Below are positions 10,840-20,934 of a DNA stretch of 64,000 bases, one piece after another; positions within the stretch are counted from its first letter, which is position 1, and each line of letters starts with the position of its first letter. The position numbers and the translations under genes are program-made. The notes below the pieces were generated by a model that made no database searches, was not told the origin of the DNA, and was given only the letters and a program-made list of their open reading frames with translations. The stretch comes from Hetaerina americana (lineage: Eukaryota; Arthropoda; Insecta; Odonata; Calopterygidae): assembly GCA_022747635.1 (NCBI GenBank), contig JAKTNV010000009.1, positions 3,246,564 through 3,310,563 of the forward strand. The letters are read 5' to 3'.

Positions 10840-11720
10840 CTGATATGTGCTCCGCATGAAAGGCCTGGCGTTGAAACTAACCCCAAATATTTAACCTGAT
10901 CTGCCGTGGTTAGCCCTAATATCTCCATTTCATAATGTATTTCCTCTTCGTCACTTCCTTAGTTCCAAAATTTCAAAACTGCACATTTTCATATGCGCTC
11001 ATCCATATTCCCTACCCACTTATCCCCATTCCTTGCACCAATCCGTTACTGCGTCGAAGTCTTTAGAGAGTGGCTCGCGATCTAGTTCGCTCCATCTTTC
11101 CCTCTATGCCACCGTGCCGTCAGCAAATAACATGAGATTGCTGCTCATGTGTGAGCTTAAGCCATTAATGTATATTAAGAATTGAGACGGCTATATTACA
11201 CTTCCCCAGGGGACGCCCGAAGTTACATCTCGTAGTAGTAGTAGTTTTGAGGGGAGGCGACCGACAGCTAAGGTCATTTGCGCCATAGGGGATGGACAGG
11301 AAAGGATGAAGGGTGGAGAGAAACCCGGCGTCGGCATTAGCCTACTCTTTACGAAAGGCGCCAAGGGGTCCGCAGTTTAACGTCCCATCCGACGGACGGC
11401 GTACTCCCTCAAAGTGCCCTCCACAAAGCACCTCAAGTAGGGATCGAGATACCTCTGAAAAATATTCAACACCGCCGGGATTTGAACCCGCGCCCTCAGG
11501 GTGGGAAGCCAGTACGTTAGCCCCCGCACCATCTCGATCCCCTTACATCTCGTATATCCGTTGAGCGCAACCCATCGATGACTACTCGTTTGGAATTTGA
11601 CAAGGGTCTCTCATCCAATCAATAATTTTCTTATTGATACTATAGTATTTAAGTTTGTGTAACAATGTGGGACTTTATCAAAGGCTTTTTGGAAATCTAG
11701 AAGTTGAAATCTAGGCTTTT
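10840..11720 (-). mobile_element. LINE reverse-transcriptase fragment interrupted by a SINE
   Basis: Minus strand. From 11720 to 11543 it encodes LLDFQKAFDKVPHCYTNLNT, then a WETLVKF segment and RWVALNGYTR, the fingers/palm start of an RT. From 11230 to 10840 it continues with SGVPWGSVI, LFLIYINGLSSHMSSNLMLF, ADGTVA and, near 10900, GLTTADQVKYLGL. The gap 11235-11542 is a SINE. Removing it restores the order of the LINE sequence. Stops occur, so it is dead, and the 5' and 3' parts are missing. Confidence 0.8.
11235..11542 (-). mobile_element. tRNA-derived SINE nested in the LINE, 12-bp TSD, (CTA)n tail
   Basis: Flanked by the perfect direct repeat TTACATCTCGTA at 11223-11234 and 11543-11554. 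On the minus strand the head (11540-11470) looks like a tRNA: GATGGTGCGGGGGCTAACGT (A-box-like) and GGGTTCAAATCCCGGCGG (B box and T arm). About 230 bp of body follow, then a short (CTA)n tail at 11246-11235. These are the marks of a Pol III-transcribed SINE inserted by target-primed reverse transcription. It is younger than the LINE it splits. Confidence 0.85.
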
Positions 11721-11724
11721 AAAT

Positions 11725-12355
11725 AGACATTTTTAGATGATTTAGCATCCTGCAAGCCACCGCTAGGGTGTGTGGCAGGGGGTTGATACACACCAGAGTT
11801 AATTTGACCCGCATATTTTTTTCCCCTACCTCGATCGGACAATGGCATTCTGATCCCCTATCGTTCGTAGGGAAAATAAATTTTAAAGCTATCTTTTGCT
11901 CACTTAATCTCACTAACTTTATTGGCATGATGCCTCCTACCGTAGAACGATGGGGGTAATAACACATTTTCAACATAACTGCTAACGAGACACCCTTCCA
12001 ATTTATGCGAGAGTTTTAATCTGTCTTCTAACCTTCGCGCCATTCAGTGATTCCCAGCCTAGCTCCTCTAACATTTTGGATACTCTACCAAGTTTAACAA
12101 ATTACAGCGTTTTACAAATGTAGCTCCTCTACGCCGCACGCAATCCAATTCGGCAATTAATCCAACCTTGCGAGGATCCCATAATATACTAGCAGCATAT
12201 TCTATAAATGAGGCCTAACCAACGACAGATAACACTTCTCTTTGACCTTATCATCACATTTACATCAGAGTACTCCTCTAATAAATCCTAATTTCTTTAA
12301 TGGCTCTTCTCGCATATGTTCCCCGCGTGTGTTTCGCCCGGGAGAGGTCGTTAGG
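11725..12355 (-). mobile_element. LINE family A 3' end (about 630 bp)
   Basis: Minus strand, colinear with 17275-17870, 22264-22660 and 39640-40180: C-terminal ORF2 remnants (12310-11990), then TATGCCAATAAAGTTAG-like sequence, TACGAACGATAGGGGATCAG (11870-11850) and the CCCCCTGCCACACACCCTAG tail (11790-11760) ending GGTGGCTTGCAGGA. No intact frame. It adjoins the LINE RT fragment on the same strand, but its family match is independent. Confidence 0.8.
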
Positions 12356-13320
12356 GGCGAGGGAGGGCCGGCATCGAACACTTTCGAATCGGCGAAGGCG
12401 TGGCGGGTGCGAATGGGCCGCGGGAGGACTTGGAATGGGGGCTGGAAGAGGAAGAAGGGGGAATTGGAAGGGGCGTGGGAGGCCGGAGAACCACCAAGCG
12501 CGAGAGGAAGAGGACCAACCAATCGGAGGAGTTTTAAGCATCGCAGGTTAAAAGTCAAGAAGTAAGAGTCCCGCCTGCCCTCCTCCCTAATGTTGGTTCA
12601 TTGGTCAAGGGCCACTCGCGGGAGTTCCCCTCGCATTTCCTCCCTCCACTGCTCCCCCTCCTCCACTGCTCGGGGATCAAAGTTCATAATCATTACGGAA
12701 AACAAAAATATTGTTTTCACGCCAAATCTGAGAGAAAATTGGTTCTTAAGAAAGGGTCCGCCGATTACTTGGAAATGAACGAGGTCAGGAGTGGTTTCCT
12801 CGCTGCAAGCGCCCCCCCCCCTGGGTGCGGGGGGAGGAGGGATGGGGAGTGAAGGGGGGGCGAGAGGGAGTTTGGGCCCCCCAGAGAGGGGGTGTTCTCG
12901 GAGGGGGGAAGGAGTGAAATGGCTCCTCTTTACCCCTACGCCGCCCTCCGCCCAGAAGAGATACGACCCCGGAGAGTGCCGAAAATGAGAGGCCACAGGA
13001 CCTCTTTCTCATAAATGCGACGACTGGTCAGAGCGTCGATGTGCCGTTTAGGGGCGAATTCGCAATCGATTGCACCGCATCCCCGGTGCGGCATTACCGC
13101 GAGGGCCCCAGGAGACGACCCCCGATAGGAAAGGTTCTCGAGCGGCCACCAGAGTGAGCCACTGTGAGCAGACCACAAGTGAGGCGGAGAAGTGGTGCTA
13201 TTTCGAATAAAAACTGTATCGCCAAAAAATGCGAGTTTATACAGCTTAAAAAATAATTTACATAGACTTAAGATAGGCAGGTTTCGCTGGAGTCGATCTG
13301 GTATCGTGTCATTACTAGTT
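12356..13320. other. GC-rich low-complexity DNA, no gene supported
   Basis: Purine-rich plus strand (12350-12560, 12790-12930) gives overlapping frames of 60-132 codons on both strands, rich in Gly, Pro, Arg and Ser. None shows a domain. 13000-13180 is CpG-containing without a clear promoter element. Confidence 0.4.
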
Positions 13321-13329
13321 AATGTAACA

Positions 13330-13880
13330 TACGGTTTAATGAGGTCCGCCCCAAAAGTAGCAGGACTGAGTCAATTTAAAAACCATTATTGCCACAGCTG
13401 ATGCATTCACTCAAAAGTCTTCGAAGTATCACCCTTGGGCGCCCAGACACCGCTTCCAGCGGGTATACCAGTCCTCGTACGCCTTCTGGCAGGCTTAGGA
13501 GGCGTGGAAAACCCGCGTGGCCTCGTCACGGCATGCTGTAACGCATCCACCGACCCGTGGTAACGTCCTTTCGACAACAATTTGAAGCGGGGGAAGAGGA
13601 AGAGGTCTGGTGGGGCATTGTCTAAATAATTTGGATCCTCACGTGGTCGAGAATCTCTTGGCGGTCATCTAAGGAATTTGCAGGAATCGCGACTCCCTCC
13701 ACAAATTTCTCTTCGATTTCCACCAAGCCCTTGTGGATGCCCAGAGGCAATCCTGATACACGATACAAACTCGTAGCAATGACTAGGTTGTCATTCAGAT
13801 ATGGTCAGAGAAATGCAGGGGATCTTTCTCCGCGTTCATTGCGATAAGAGAACCGGGAGCCTCTCTCTGAAACACGAAAC
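13330..13880 (-). mobile_element. Mariner deletion-derivative relic
   Basis: Minus strand: SLDDRQEILDHVR (13700-13650) is the pre-catalytic linker. It passes directly to NAPPDLFLFPRFKLLSKGRY (13630-13570), the third-Asp region, then DALQHAVTR and, after a frameshift, CQKAYEDWYTRWKRCLGAQG (13490-13430) with a YFEDF end. The outer end GAGGTCCGCCCCAAAAGTAG at 13340-13359 looks like a TIR. The first two catalytic Asp regions (TGDETW and HDNAP) are missing, as in 7930-8725. Confidence 0.75.
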
Positions 13881-15229
13881 ATTTTCTTATCAATTTAAAA
13901 CTCCAACTCAGAGAAATACAAGGGTGTGTGATATGAAACTATGGAGAATAAAAGCTGACAAAAATTGAAATAAAAACAAGACATTCTTTTCGGATTTTCA
14001 TTAAGTACCTAATTATCATTCACGCCATTCTCTGATAATGTAGGCCAAGTCTATAGAGCTCCGTTATTTATACCTTTAATTATATCATTCCACAATTCTT
14101 TATCCTTGAATACTTCTCCAAATCATCATTTCATATAGCAAAACGATTTATTAATTTCTTTTCAGACTCTGCCGAAAGTATCATACACGTCTGAACATTC
14201 CCCCGGTCAAAGGTCAAAGGCGCCTCGTCATTTGAACGGTCCTTCGACAACAATCATCATTTGCCACTCTTCCAACACTCATAAACGCTTTTTGAAATTA
14301 TCACTTAATCGCATTGTAAGTATATTTTCTCTTCAATATTTCTTAAATCTGTAATATTAATCATTAATTTTATTTTAATTAGCTTCTCTCCTTATTTATA
14401 TGCGTATATCAGTTCTCCTTTTGTTTCTTATCTTATTTTTCATCCACAGTTTTATTTTTATTTTATTTCAGCATAAAACAACACCAGCATTAACTATTTG
14501 TAGGGTTTCGCAGGTTTTCCACACTCCCCCCTTCATGTGTGGGAGTTTTCCTGCTGTGGGTTGTTTTCCTTGAAGGATAAAAGGCTCATTCCTCAAGTTT
14601 TCCCCACAATTGTGCATATCTTTATACACTCTTTGTACTCACACATATCCATACTAATTCTTTGTAATGTTCTACTTCTATCTTTTATATTATTTGTCAC
14701 TCAAATGTAGTTATATTTTCATTGAATGTGTTTGACAATGAGTTAGATGAAAGAAAGGACTACCACAGTCTACATCTCGTCCTCGAATAAAGCCGATCAA
14801 CTATTATTACCAACACCCTCCAACCATTCGCACTCTTCTCCTGTCTGTTCATTCGACGCCCAACCGATCTCTCCACATCCGACCACATCGGATTACAACG
14901 TACAATTTATCCATACCTTTATATAAGCGGGGGTGTATCGTATCCACACCCCTTTTATTAGCTCCTCACACTGTCTCCCCTTTTCTTCTCGACGAAACAC
15001 CCCTCTCTCACCCCCGCAAAGATCACTAGAGACACCGGATTTAGTCTGGTTTAATTAAACCATGTTTATCCAGACACACTTAAGTTTAATTTCCAAAAAA
15101 ATGAGGTGAGGGCCTTGTTGAGAACATTGAGGTTTAACTGTTAGGAACCGGAAACACTAAAACTCTTCTATAATAAAATGTAATAAAAATGTGCCGGCGA
15201 GAAAAGTTTGAGTAACAGTTTTTAAGTTC
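13881..15229. other. AT-rich DNA with one hairpin and a TATA-like site
   Basis: No coding frame. A nested hairpin lies at 14510-14554 (GCAGG...CCTGC outside, CCACAC...GTGTGG inside). TATATAAG at 14929-14936 precedes a GC-rich leader-like stretch, and AATAAAG occurs at 14787-14793. These could be pieces of a solo LTR or promoter, but TG...CA ends with a target duplication were not found. Confidence 0.3.
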
Positions 15230-15418
15230 GTCTTGAAGGGGCAAATAAAGCAGTTTCAGGCACGACATAGTAGAAATGCCTCATGATGAAAGATAACATG
15301 TTGCTTTTCTAAATTGAGTGTTTTCAACTTTTAGATCATCCTTTTTCATTCCTTCCTTTGCTCCTTTCCATTTTCCTTCCCTCCCCAAATAAAGCTTCTT
15401 CCTCTCTACCAGCATAAT
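15230..15418 (+). repeat. Unnamed interspersed repeat (family D), copy 1
   Basis: AAAGCAGTTTCAGGCACGAC...GAAATGCCTCATGATGAAAG...TGCTTTTCT matches 43600-43740 and the reverse strand of 47035-47160. No coding potential or tRNA-like head. Like the copy at 43600 it runs into a (TA)n array. Confidence 0.45.
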
Positions 15419-15463
15419 TATATATATATATATATATATAACTATATATATATATATATACAT

Positions 15464-15517
<54 letters not shown>
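15419..15517. repeat. (TA)n microsatellite
   Basis: About 99 bp of TA repeats with a few interruptions, abutting a SINE tail on its right. Confidence 0.95.
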
Positions 15518-15520
<3 letters not shown>

Positions 15521-15724
15521 AACCATTAACACATTAATCAGCCCTAAAGTCCTGTTTGGCTGGTTATGGCAGAGTCTAATACTAAGCCCTACAATGGCGA
15601 TCTGGTACCTGAAAAATCACATAGCTTGGGTGGAGCTGCAGGTGCCCACAGAGGCTTGTGCGGGATTCAAACCCGGGCCCTCCGGTCGGTAATCCAACAC
15701 TCTACCCCTGGACTACCTCTATGT
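15518..15724 (-). mobile_element. tRNA-derived SINE, family V
   Basis: Minus strand: GAGGTAGTCCAGGGGTAGAG (A box region), GACCGGAGGGCCCGGGTTTG with GTTTGAATCCCGC (B box), then the family body GTGGGCACCTGCAGCTCCAC, CCAAGCTATGTGATTTTTCAG, and GGCTGATTAATGTG at the 3' end followed by TTTAAA(TA)n. The middle of the body is shorter than in the copies at 19831 and 59256. Non-coding; transcription would need Pol III, and it depends on a partner LINE. Confidence 0.8.
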
Positions 15725-16676
15725 GGAAAAGCAAAGTGTTTTCACGGAAATAACACTCTAAAATGGGCACACACTGAATAAAAGTGAAAATCGCGAGTCA
15801 CCAGACCCCAAAACCCTCCTTCCTGAAATATACTCGTAGTATAGTCGCAATACGCCAACATTCGTGGCGTATTACGACTTTTAATTCTAATTACTACATT
15901 TTGCGTGGCACCACTGTTCATCCATAGCCATTAGGTTTGCATCGCACAAGTGCACCATTCAACATATATCACGAAATAATATGAGCACAACAATTGTTAT
16001 TCCAAGCAACTCAATGCATTTCAAAGGAACAATTCGAACAGAGAGATTTCATACTTCTGTTTCAATATTTTGTGAAAGAAGATTACGGATTTTCCTCAAA
16101 ATATCACATGCAATACAACATATGTATTCCTTATACGAACACGAAACAGAATTTCGTATATGATAATTATTCATCTTGAATTAAATTACAACACTTTGTA
16201 CGATATGACTGAAATAACATGAACAATTTAATTCCCAAATATTGTATCAAAAAAGTGCATACTATGCAGGTTACGTTTCTTCTTGTACATAGGGGATCGT
16301 AAAAGACACCTAAAACACGTCATCTCGTGCCTCTCCCTGCACTCGAAACGCTATGCATGTCACAAATAAATTGCGGACATGTGATTGTCGCTTGAACCGA
16401 ATCTGCTTTGGAAGTCGGAGATTTCCAGAAGCTGGGAAACTACAGTATGGACCATTGGATTCAAAAGGAAGTTTAAACATTACAAACATACAAAAATCCT
16501 GGAGAGTAGCTTACAACTAACTATCCCGCCGTCACGGCTGGTGGACTACAAAAAGAAAAATGGCCAAGGGACCTATGAGAAGGTTGGAGGGCAAAGCGAC
16601 GGCAAGCCAGATTCCACAGGGACGAGGGACGAATTTTATTGATTTTAAGGATGCTGTTTCATCCCTGTACCCCAAC
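15725..16676. other. Unassigned AT-rich DNA upstream of the tRNA gene
   Basis: No repeat or domain recognised. Frames of 60-85 codons are unsupported. Confidence 0.4.
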
Positions 16677-16749
16677 GTCCCCGTGGTGTAGTGGTTATCA
16701 CGTCTGCTTTACGCGCAGAAGGTCCCCGGTTCGAGCCCGGGCGGGGACT
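16677..16749 (+). tRNA. tRNA-Val (anticodon TAC)
   Basis: Complete cloverleaf. The acceptor stem GTCCCCG/CGGGGAC is seven perfect pairs. The D arm holds GTGTAGTGGTTATCAC, the anticodon stem is TCTGC/GCAGA with loop TTTACGC (anticodon 16710-16712 = TAC, reading GUA), the variable loop is AGGTC, and the T stem CCCGG/CCGGG has loop TTCGAGC. A and B boxes match Pol III consensus and there is no intron. The base after the acceptor (16749, discriminator position) is T, where animal tRNA-Val normally has A. A T-run follows at once. No SINE body is attached, so it is a real tRNA locus rather than a retroposon head. Confidence 0.95.
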
Positions 16750-16751
16750 AC

Positions 16752-16759
16752 TTTTTTTT
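16752..16759 (+). terminator. Pol III terminator of the tRNA-Val gene
   Basis: Eight consecutive T on the non-template strand, three bases after the mature tRNA end. Confidence 0.9.
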
Positions 16760-17270
16760 CCCTCCCATTACACGGTATCGTCACCGAGTTTCCTTCTTCC
16801 AATTTGGTCACTTTTACATTCGTTTGCAAACACGTTTTTGTCCAAGATTACATATTTTATTCGACTCTATCTTCAGAATGACTATCTTCGCATTGCAATT
16901 TTTACCTTGGTGATTGAAAAGTATTTCATTTAAGTTTACTGGTGTATTGAGAATCATTTGTACGATGACATTAAAACAATGTATGCCTCCTATTTTCCCA
17001 AGCGCACAATAAAACAATCATACCGTTGTCCCATCATATATCGAATATTCCACAGCAGCATAAACATTGCCTTTACACAACAGGGAAAATTCTGTGAGTA
17101 TTTCGGATACATGATTCTACTTAGTGTATTTTTATAAATGGACCTATAGAAATAAAAATTGTAAGAATCTTTTTTGAAGAAAAACACTGATTCAATGCAG
17201 ATACGGTGAAGTCAGTGTACAATGCATATACAAATAGGAGAATGACAGAATATGAAAAAGTATATTTTTT
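16760..17270. other. Unassigned AT-rich DNA
   Basis: No element or coding signal seen. Confidence 0.4.
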
Positions 17271-17274
17271 TATT

Positions 17275-17875
17275 TTTTAGTGCCCTGCAAGCCACCGCTG
17301 GGGTGTGTGGCAGGGGTTGAATACGCACCAGGATAACTTTTAACCGAACATATCCTAACGCGGTCGGAAAAATGCCACAATGATCCTTTGTCGTTCGTGG
17401 AAAAAATGTCATCTTAAATTTATCTGTTCTACACTTAATCTCTCTAATTTTATTGACATGGTCTCTCCTACCGTAGTACAATTGGGGTAATAATACATTT
17501 TCAACATCACTACTAAAGAGACGCACTTCCAATTCATGCAAGAGCTTCAATCTGTAATTTAACCTCCGCTACGTGAGTGATTCTCAACTTAGTAGCGCTA
17601 ATATTTTGGGTACGCTACTAAGTTTATCATAACAACGTTTCACAAATCTAGCTTCTCTACGCTGCACGCGATCCAATTCGGCAATTAATCCAACTTCGTG
17701 AGGATCCCAGTTATTCTTGCGGCATTTCCTATAAATAAGGCATAAACAGCGAAAGGTGACACTTCTCTTTGACCTTTCTATCACATTCATCCAGTACTGT
17801 TCTAATAAATCCTAATTTTTTGTTAGCTTGTCCTCGTATTCCAAATGTATGCGCTTCGCCCAGGAGGGGTCGTGA
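17275..17875 (-). mobile_element. LINE family A 3' end (about 600 bp)
   Basis: Minus strand. 17790-17590 encodes NWDPHEVGLIAELDRVQRRE then ARFVKRCYDKLSSVPKIL, the C-terminal ORF2 block typical of CR1/L2/jockey-type LINEs. 17460-17380 encodes VNKIREIKCRTDKFKMTFFP then RTTKD. The tail follows with ACCCCTGCCACACACCCCAG and GGTGGCTTGCAGGGCA (17325-17280). The two blocks lie in different frames, so the copy is inactive. Confidence 0.85.
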
Positions 17876-17879
17876 GTGA

Positions 17880-18561
17880 GTGGAACGCTAATTGTAAGTG
17901 GTCATGAACAATCTGAACATTTTTTCACAAATTAAGCCTTAAATGTCTCTAAATAAATACCTGATAGCATACCTACATCGCCATCTTGAAAAATGCCATG
18001 ACCATGTAATACCTGGCCACAGGCGGCTAATCACAATCGTTTACGACCCAAAATAATGTCTTTTCACTCATCCTAGGATCGATGGGGGATTTTGAAAACA
18101 TTATTTGTGGTGGCAATTAATTGTACGAGCGCCAATCTGAAAATCAAGATCTACACGCCCCAGACTGCTCAGGATTCGTGGGGCGGGTGGAAGGCCAAGA
18201 AGGGAAATGAGAGAAGGAATGGCTGGGAACATTGTCAGGCCAATATCGCCCGTGTATCTGAAAGGGCAAAAGTGCACAGGGGGAAAACTGGAGGTAGTGT
18301 TGCGGGAAGTCGATGCGGGATCCGTGAAATCACCTGCGCAAGCGGGGGATCGAGTTCCAGTCAGTCAATCAGTTCATTGATGAGCGCATGCGAACCCCGG
18401 CGGGATACATAGATGCAAAGGCTTACAAATGCGAAAAGGTGGGGGAGACCGTCAATTCAAGCCAAACAAAGGTTAAGCGGTTTTGGAGGACTGCTATTTT
18501 ATCATTAAAATAAGAATATATTCTATTGTTTCAGGCTTCACTTCGTGGAAGTAATTGATAT
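17880..18561. other. Unassigned DNA
   Basis: A 106-codon plus-strand frame (18092-18412) has no recognisable domain. No repeat family is seen. Confidence 0.35.
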
Positions 18562-18680
18562 CCATTATTGAAATAGAAAGAAAGACTCGTACTTTTCCAC
18601 AGATTTTATTATACGGCACAATGTGCCGTATAATAAAATCTGTGGAAAAGTACGAGTCTTTCTTTCTATTTCAATAATGG
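18562..18680. repeat. Perfect 119-bp palindrome
   Basis: Arms of 59 bp (18562-18620 and 18622-18680) are exact reverse complements around a single A at 18621, centred on CGGCACAATGTGCCG. Flanks do not pair. The sequence has no frame and matches no other family here. With no spacer it would extrude as a cruciform and be hard to clone or amplify. It may be a young inverted duplication or an assembly foldback. Confidence 0.95.
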
Positions 18681-18729
18681 ATTAAAATAAGAGTTCACAA
18701 ACTAGATCAAGAGGAAGTATCTACCCAGC

Positions 18730-18970
18730 ACGGAAGGAGGGCGGGAAATGACCGGCGGGGCGAGGGGCGTGACTCATTCGCTCCGTGATTCGCGAAGTTC
18801 CGTCCCTCTCGTGGAGGGGGGGGAGCAAGGCATGCTCATTTGTCCGAGGCGACTCCTCTGCCCGGTGGGCGACTCCCAGCGCGTCTCCGCGTCGACTGCG
18901 GGTCGGCGCGAGTCGCTCTGCGGGCGAATGATCGGGAAGGGCTGCGGGGGCGGATTAAATAGTTTCTCCC
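18730..18970 (+). promoter_or_regulatory. CpG-rich block, possible promoter
   Basis: High local CpG (CGGCGGGGCGAGGGGCGTGA, GCGCGTCTCCGCGTCGACTG) against AT-rich flanks, with ATTAAATA at 18954-18961 at its right edge. A 106-codon frame (18748-19068) spans it without a known domain. Promoter identity is inferred from composition only. Confidence 0.2.
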
Positions 18971-19436
18971 AGTTGATGGAAACCCGGATTCCACCAAACA
19001 ACCTTCCTCTCCCTCTCATCGAACAACTGTCGTCGTTACTAAACGCGCTACTTGCAATAAGTGCCTAATCTGAAAGTATATGGCACGTGCTTATGGCATT
19101 TACCTTAACTTCATGGATATCCATAATTCCAAAGAAATGATGCTTGTAAATTATTCACTCCATTGTAATGTTACCGGAAGCGGCTTTAAGCACTGCAAGT
19201 CAATGCATCTTTCATGTGATCAGTTAGTATTGAAATCGCGGTTGTCAGTACATAAATCGACATCTACGCAGCGTCCCGAAAGCCGCAGAAAGGACGTGCG
19301 GCGGAAGCGGCGGAAAGGAGATGTCAGTGCACCTGACAAACATGCCCAAATATTGAATCATGCACGCGGTTGAATCTATATTTGCTTATATACACATTAA
19401 ATCACGCACATTTAATTACATATGGATAGGAAGACA

Positions 19437-19585
19437 TTCAAAAGGCCGAAAACAAGAGAGGCGCGGAAGGCGGAATCGAGCAAATCACAGGCGCAAAAAT
19501 ATTTCCTTGACCGGGACTAGAACACCGTATCTTTCCACTCGCCGGGTGGAAGATCTAACGACTTGAGCTATCGAGGAAACATAAT
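19437..19585 (-). mobile_element. tRNA-derived SINE, family W, copy 1
   Basis: Minus strand: GTTTCCTCGATAGCTCAAGT with a tRNA-like A box, GGTGTTCTAGTCCCGGTCAA (B box), then body GGAAATATTTTTGCGCCTGT, GATTTGCTCGATTCCGCC. The head keeps a tRNA-like cloverleaf outline. It faces a second copy head to head, 15 bp away. Confidence 0.7.
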
Positions 19586-19599
19586 TTACTCTGAGATTA

Positions 19600-19750
19600 G
19601 GTGGTCTTATACCGGCAAGTGGAAAGACTCGGTGTTCAAGTCTTGGTGAAGGAAATATTTTGGCGCCTATGATTTGCTCGATTCCGCCCTCACCAGCTCT
19701 CCTGTGTTCGTTCTACATGTGTGTTCCTATCCCTTACATCTATTTCCATG
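19600..19750 (+). mobile_element. tRNA-derived SINE, family W, copy 2
   Basis: Plus strand, matching copy 1 from CGGCAAGTGGAAAGACTCGG through GGAAATATTTTGGCGCCTAT and GATTTGCTCGATTCCGCCCT, then a short extra 3' part. The first half of the tRNA-like head is missing or degraded. Together with copy 1 it forms an imperfect inverted repeat of about 130-bp arms. Confidence 0.65.
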
Positions 19751-19830
19751 TGAATGAAAAAAATATATACATAATAAATATATAATTATCAATATATAAT
19801 TATAAATGTGTGTGTATATATATATATATA

Positions 19831-20102
19831 AAACCATAAACACAGTAATCAACCCGAAGGTCGGTTTAGTAGGTGATGGTAGAGTTCACCCAGTACTAAG
19901 CCCTATACGGCGTGTGAAATTCACACATCAGGGTAGGGGGGCCAGTTCCTTTCCCTGTGCCGGTAATGGTTTCCCAAGAAGACCTGGTACCCGAAAAATC
20001 ACTTTAGCTTGGGTGAAGGTGCAGGTGCCCAGAGTGCCCGGGAATCGAACCCGGGACCCTCCGGTCAGCAGTCCAACGCTCTACCCACTGGACTATCGCG
20101 AC

Positions 20103-20104
<2 letters not shown>
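19831..20104 (-). mobile_element. tRNA-derived SINE, family V, full-length copy inside (TA)n
   Basis: Minus strand: GGGTCGCGATAGTCCAGTGG head, GGTCCCGGGTTCGATTCCCG B box, body with GGTGCCCAAGCTAAAGTGAT-like sequence, GGGTACCAGGTCTTCTTGGG, ATGTGTGAATTTCACACGCC, GTTGATTACTGTGTTTATGG, then TTTTA(TA)n. It shares nearly the whole length with 59256-59514. (TA)n lies on both sides (19815-19830 and 20105-20161), so it probably inserted into a TA array and a TA-made target duplication cannot be read. Confidence 0.85.

Positions 20105-20161
<57 letters not shown>
20105..20161. repeat. (TA)n microsatellite
   Basis: About 57 bp of uninterrupted TA repeats at the head side of the SINE. Interrupted TA/TG repeats continue to about 20205. 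Confidence 0.95.
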
Positions 20162-20168
<7 letters not shown>

Positions 20169-20208
20169 TGTGTGTATATATATAAAATATGTGTGTATAT
20201 ATATAATA

Positions 20209-20934
20209 TAACACAAATAGAATAGAATAGCAACATTTAAAAGGACACTCACACGGTAAATTGTTCGAGCTTTCGGCCCTCTCAGAGGCCTTCTTCAAGA
20301 GAGACTGAAAATATGCTGTTGCTGTGGAGAGGGGAAAGAGGTATGAGCGGGGAGGGGAGGTGTGGAGGGAATGCTGGGAGAGAAATTAAACATGGCGGTT
20401 AAGGGTGGGAATTTTGAAAGAACGGAAAGCTAATATGTAGGCGGATTCACGAGTTCTCACCTCTATATTGGTGGCTGAATCAGGTAGGGATTATAGGATG
20501 CTGAGAGCAAAACACAGGTCGAATGAAAGGTTGTGGGAATTGGCGTGGGAAGGGATAGGAAGAGAAGAGAGTGAGGCAGAATTGCAGGAGTACCGGTGAT
20601 TATTCATTCGAATGGATAAGGGGGTAATGCATTCGCCTATGTAAAAAGAAGTGCAATGTTTGCATGATAAAAGATAAATAATATTTTTTGAGAGGCAATT
20701 AGCGTGGGAACGAGGTAAGGGGGCAATGAGGGGATGTAGGGAGAGGGGAGTAGGCATAATAAGAGGACAGGTTTCACATCGGGGGCGGTTGCAAGTTGGG
20801 GAAATATTAGGAAATTTGTCACGGGGGGGCGCCAAAGGGTTGGTGGATCTCAGAAGGTTTTTGAGATTGGCGGGTCGTCTGTATGCGATAGATGGGCATT
20901 GGGGTAGTAAGGATGAGGTCGCGTCATTGTCATG
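20209..20934 (-). mobile_element. Penelope-like element (family A), GIY-YIG and 3' region
   Basis: Minus strand, 5'-truncated. The 20491-20946 frame covers the post-RT linker and the GIY-YIG endonuclease. 3' of it come a pyrimidine-rich UTR, then GAAGAAGGCCTCTGAGAGGG CCGAAAGCTC (20297-20264) and a conserved end ACCGTGTGAGTGTCCTTTTA running to about 20209. The RT domain is missing. Penelope elements use RT plus this nuclease for target-primed integration and often lie as inverted partial pairs, which is what the adjacent plus-strand copy shows. Confidence 0.85.

Noticed and set aside
11313..11564. 83-codon frame with a tidy sequence
   Set aside because: It is the antisense reading of the nested tRNA-derived SINE.
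14510..14990. Solo LTR
   Set aside because: A TATA-like site, an AATAAA and a hairpin are present, but no TG...CA boundary with a target duplication was found and the order of signals does not fit.
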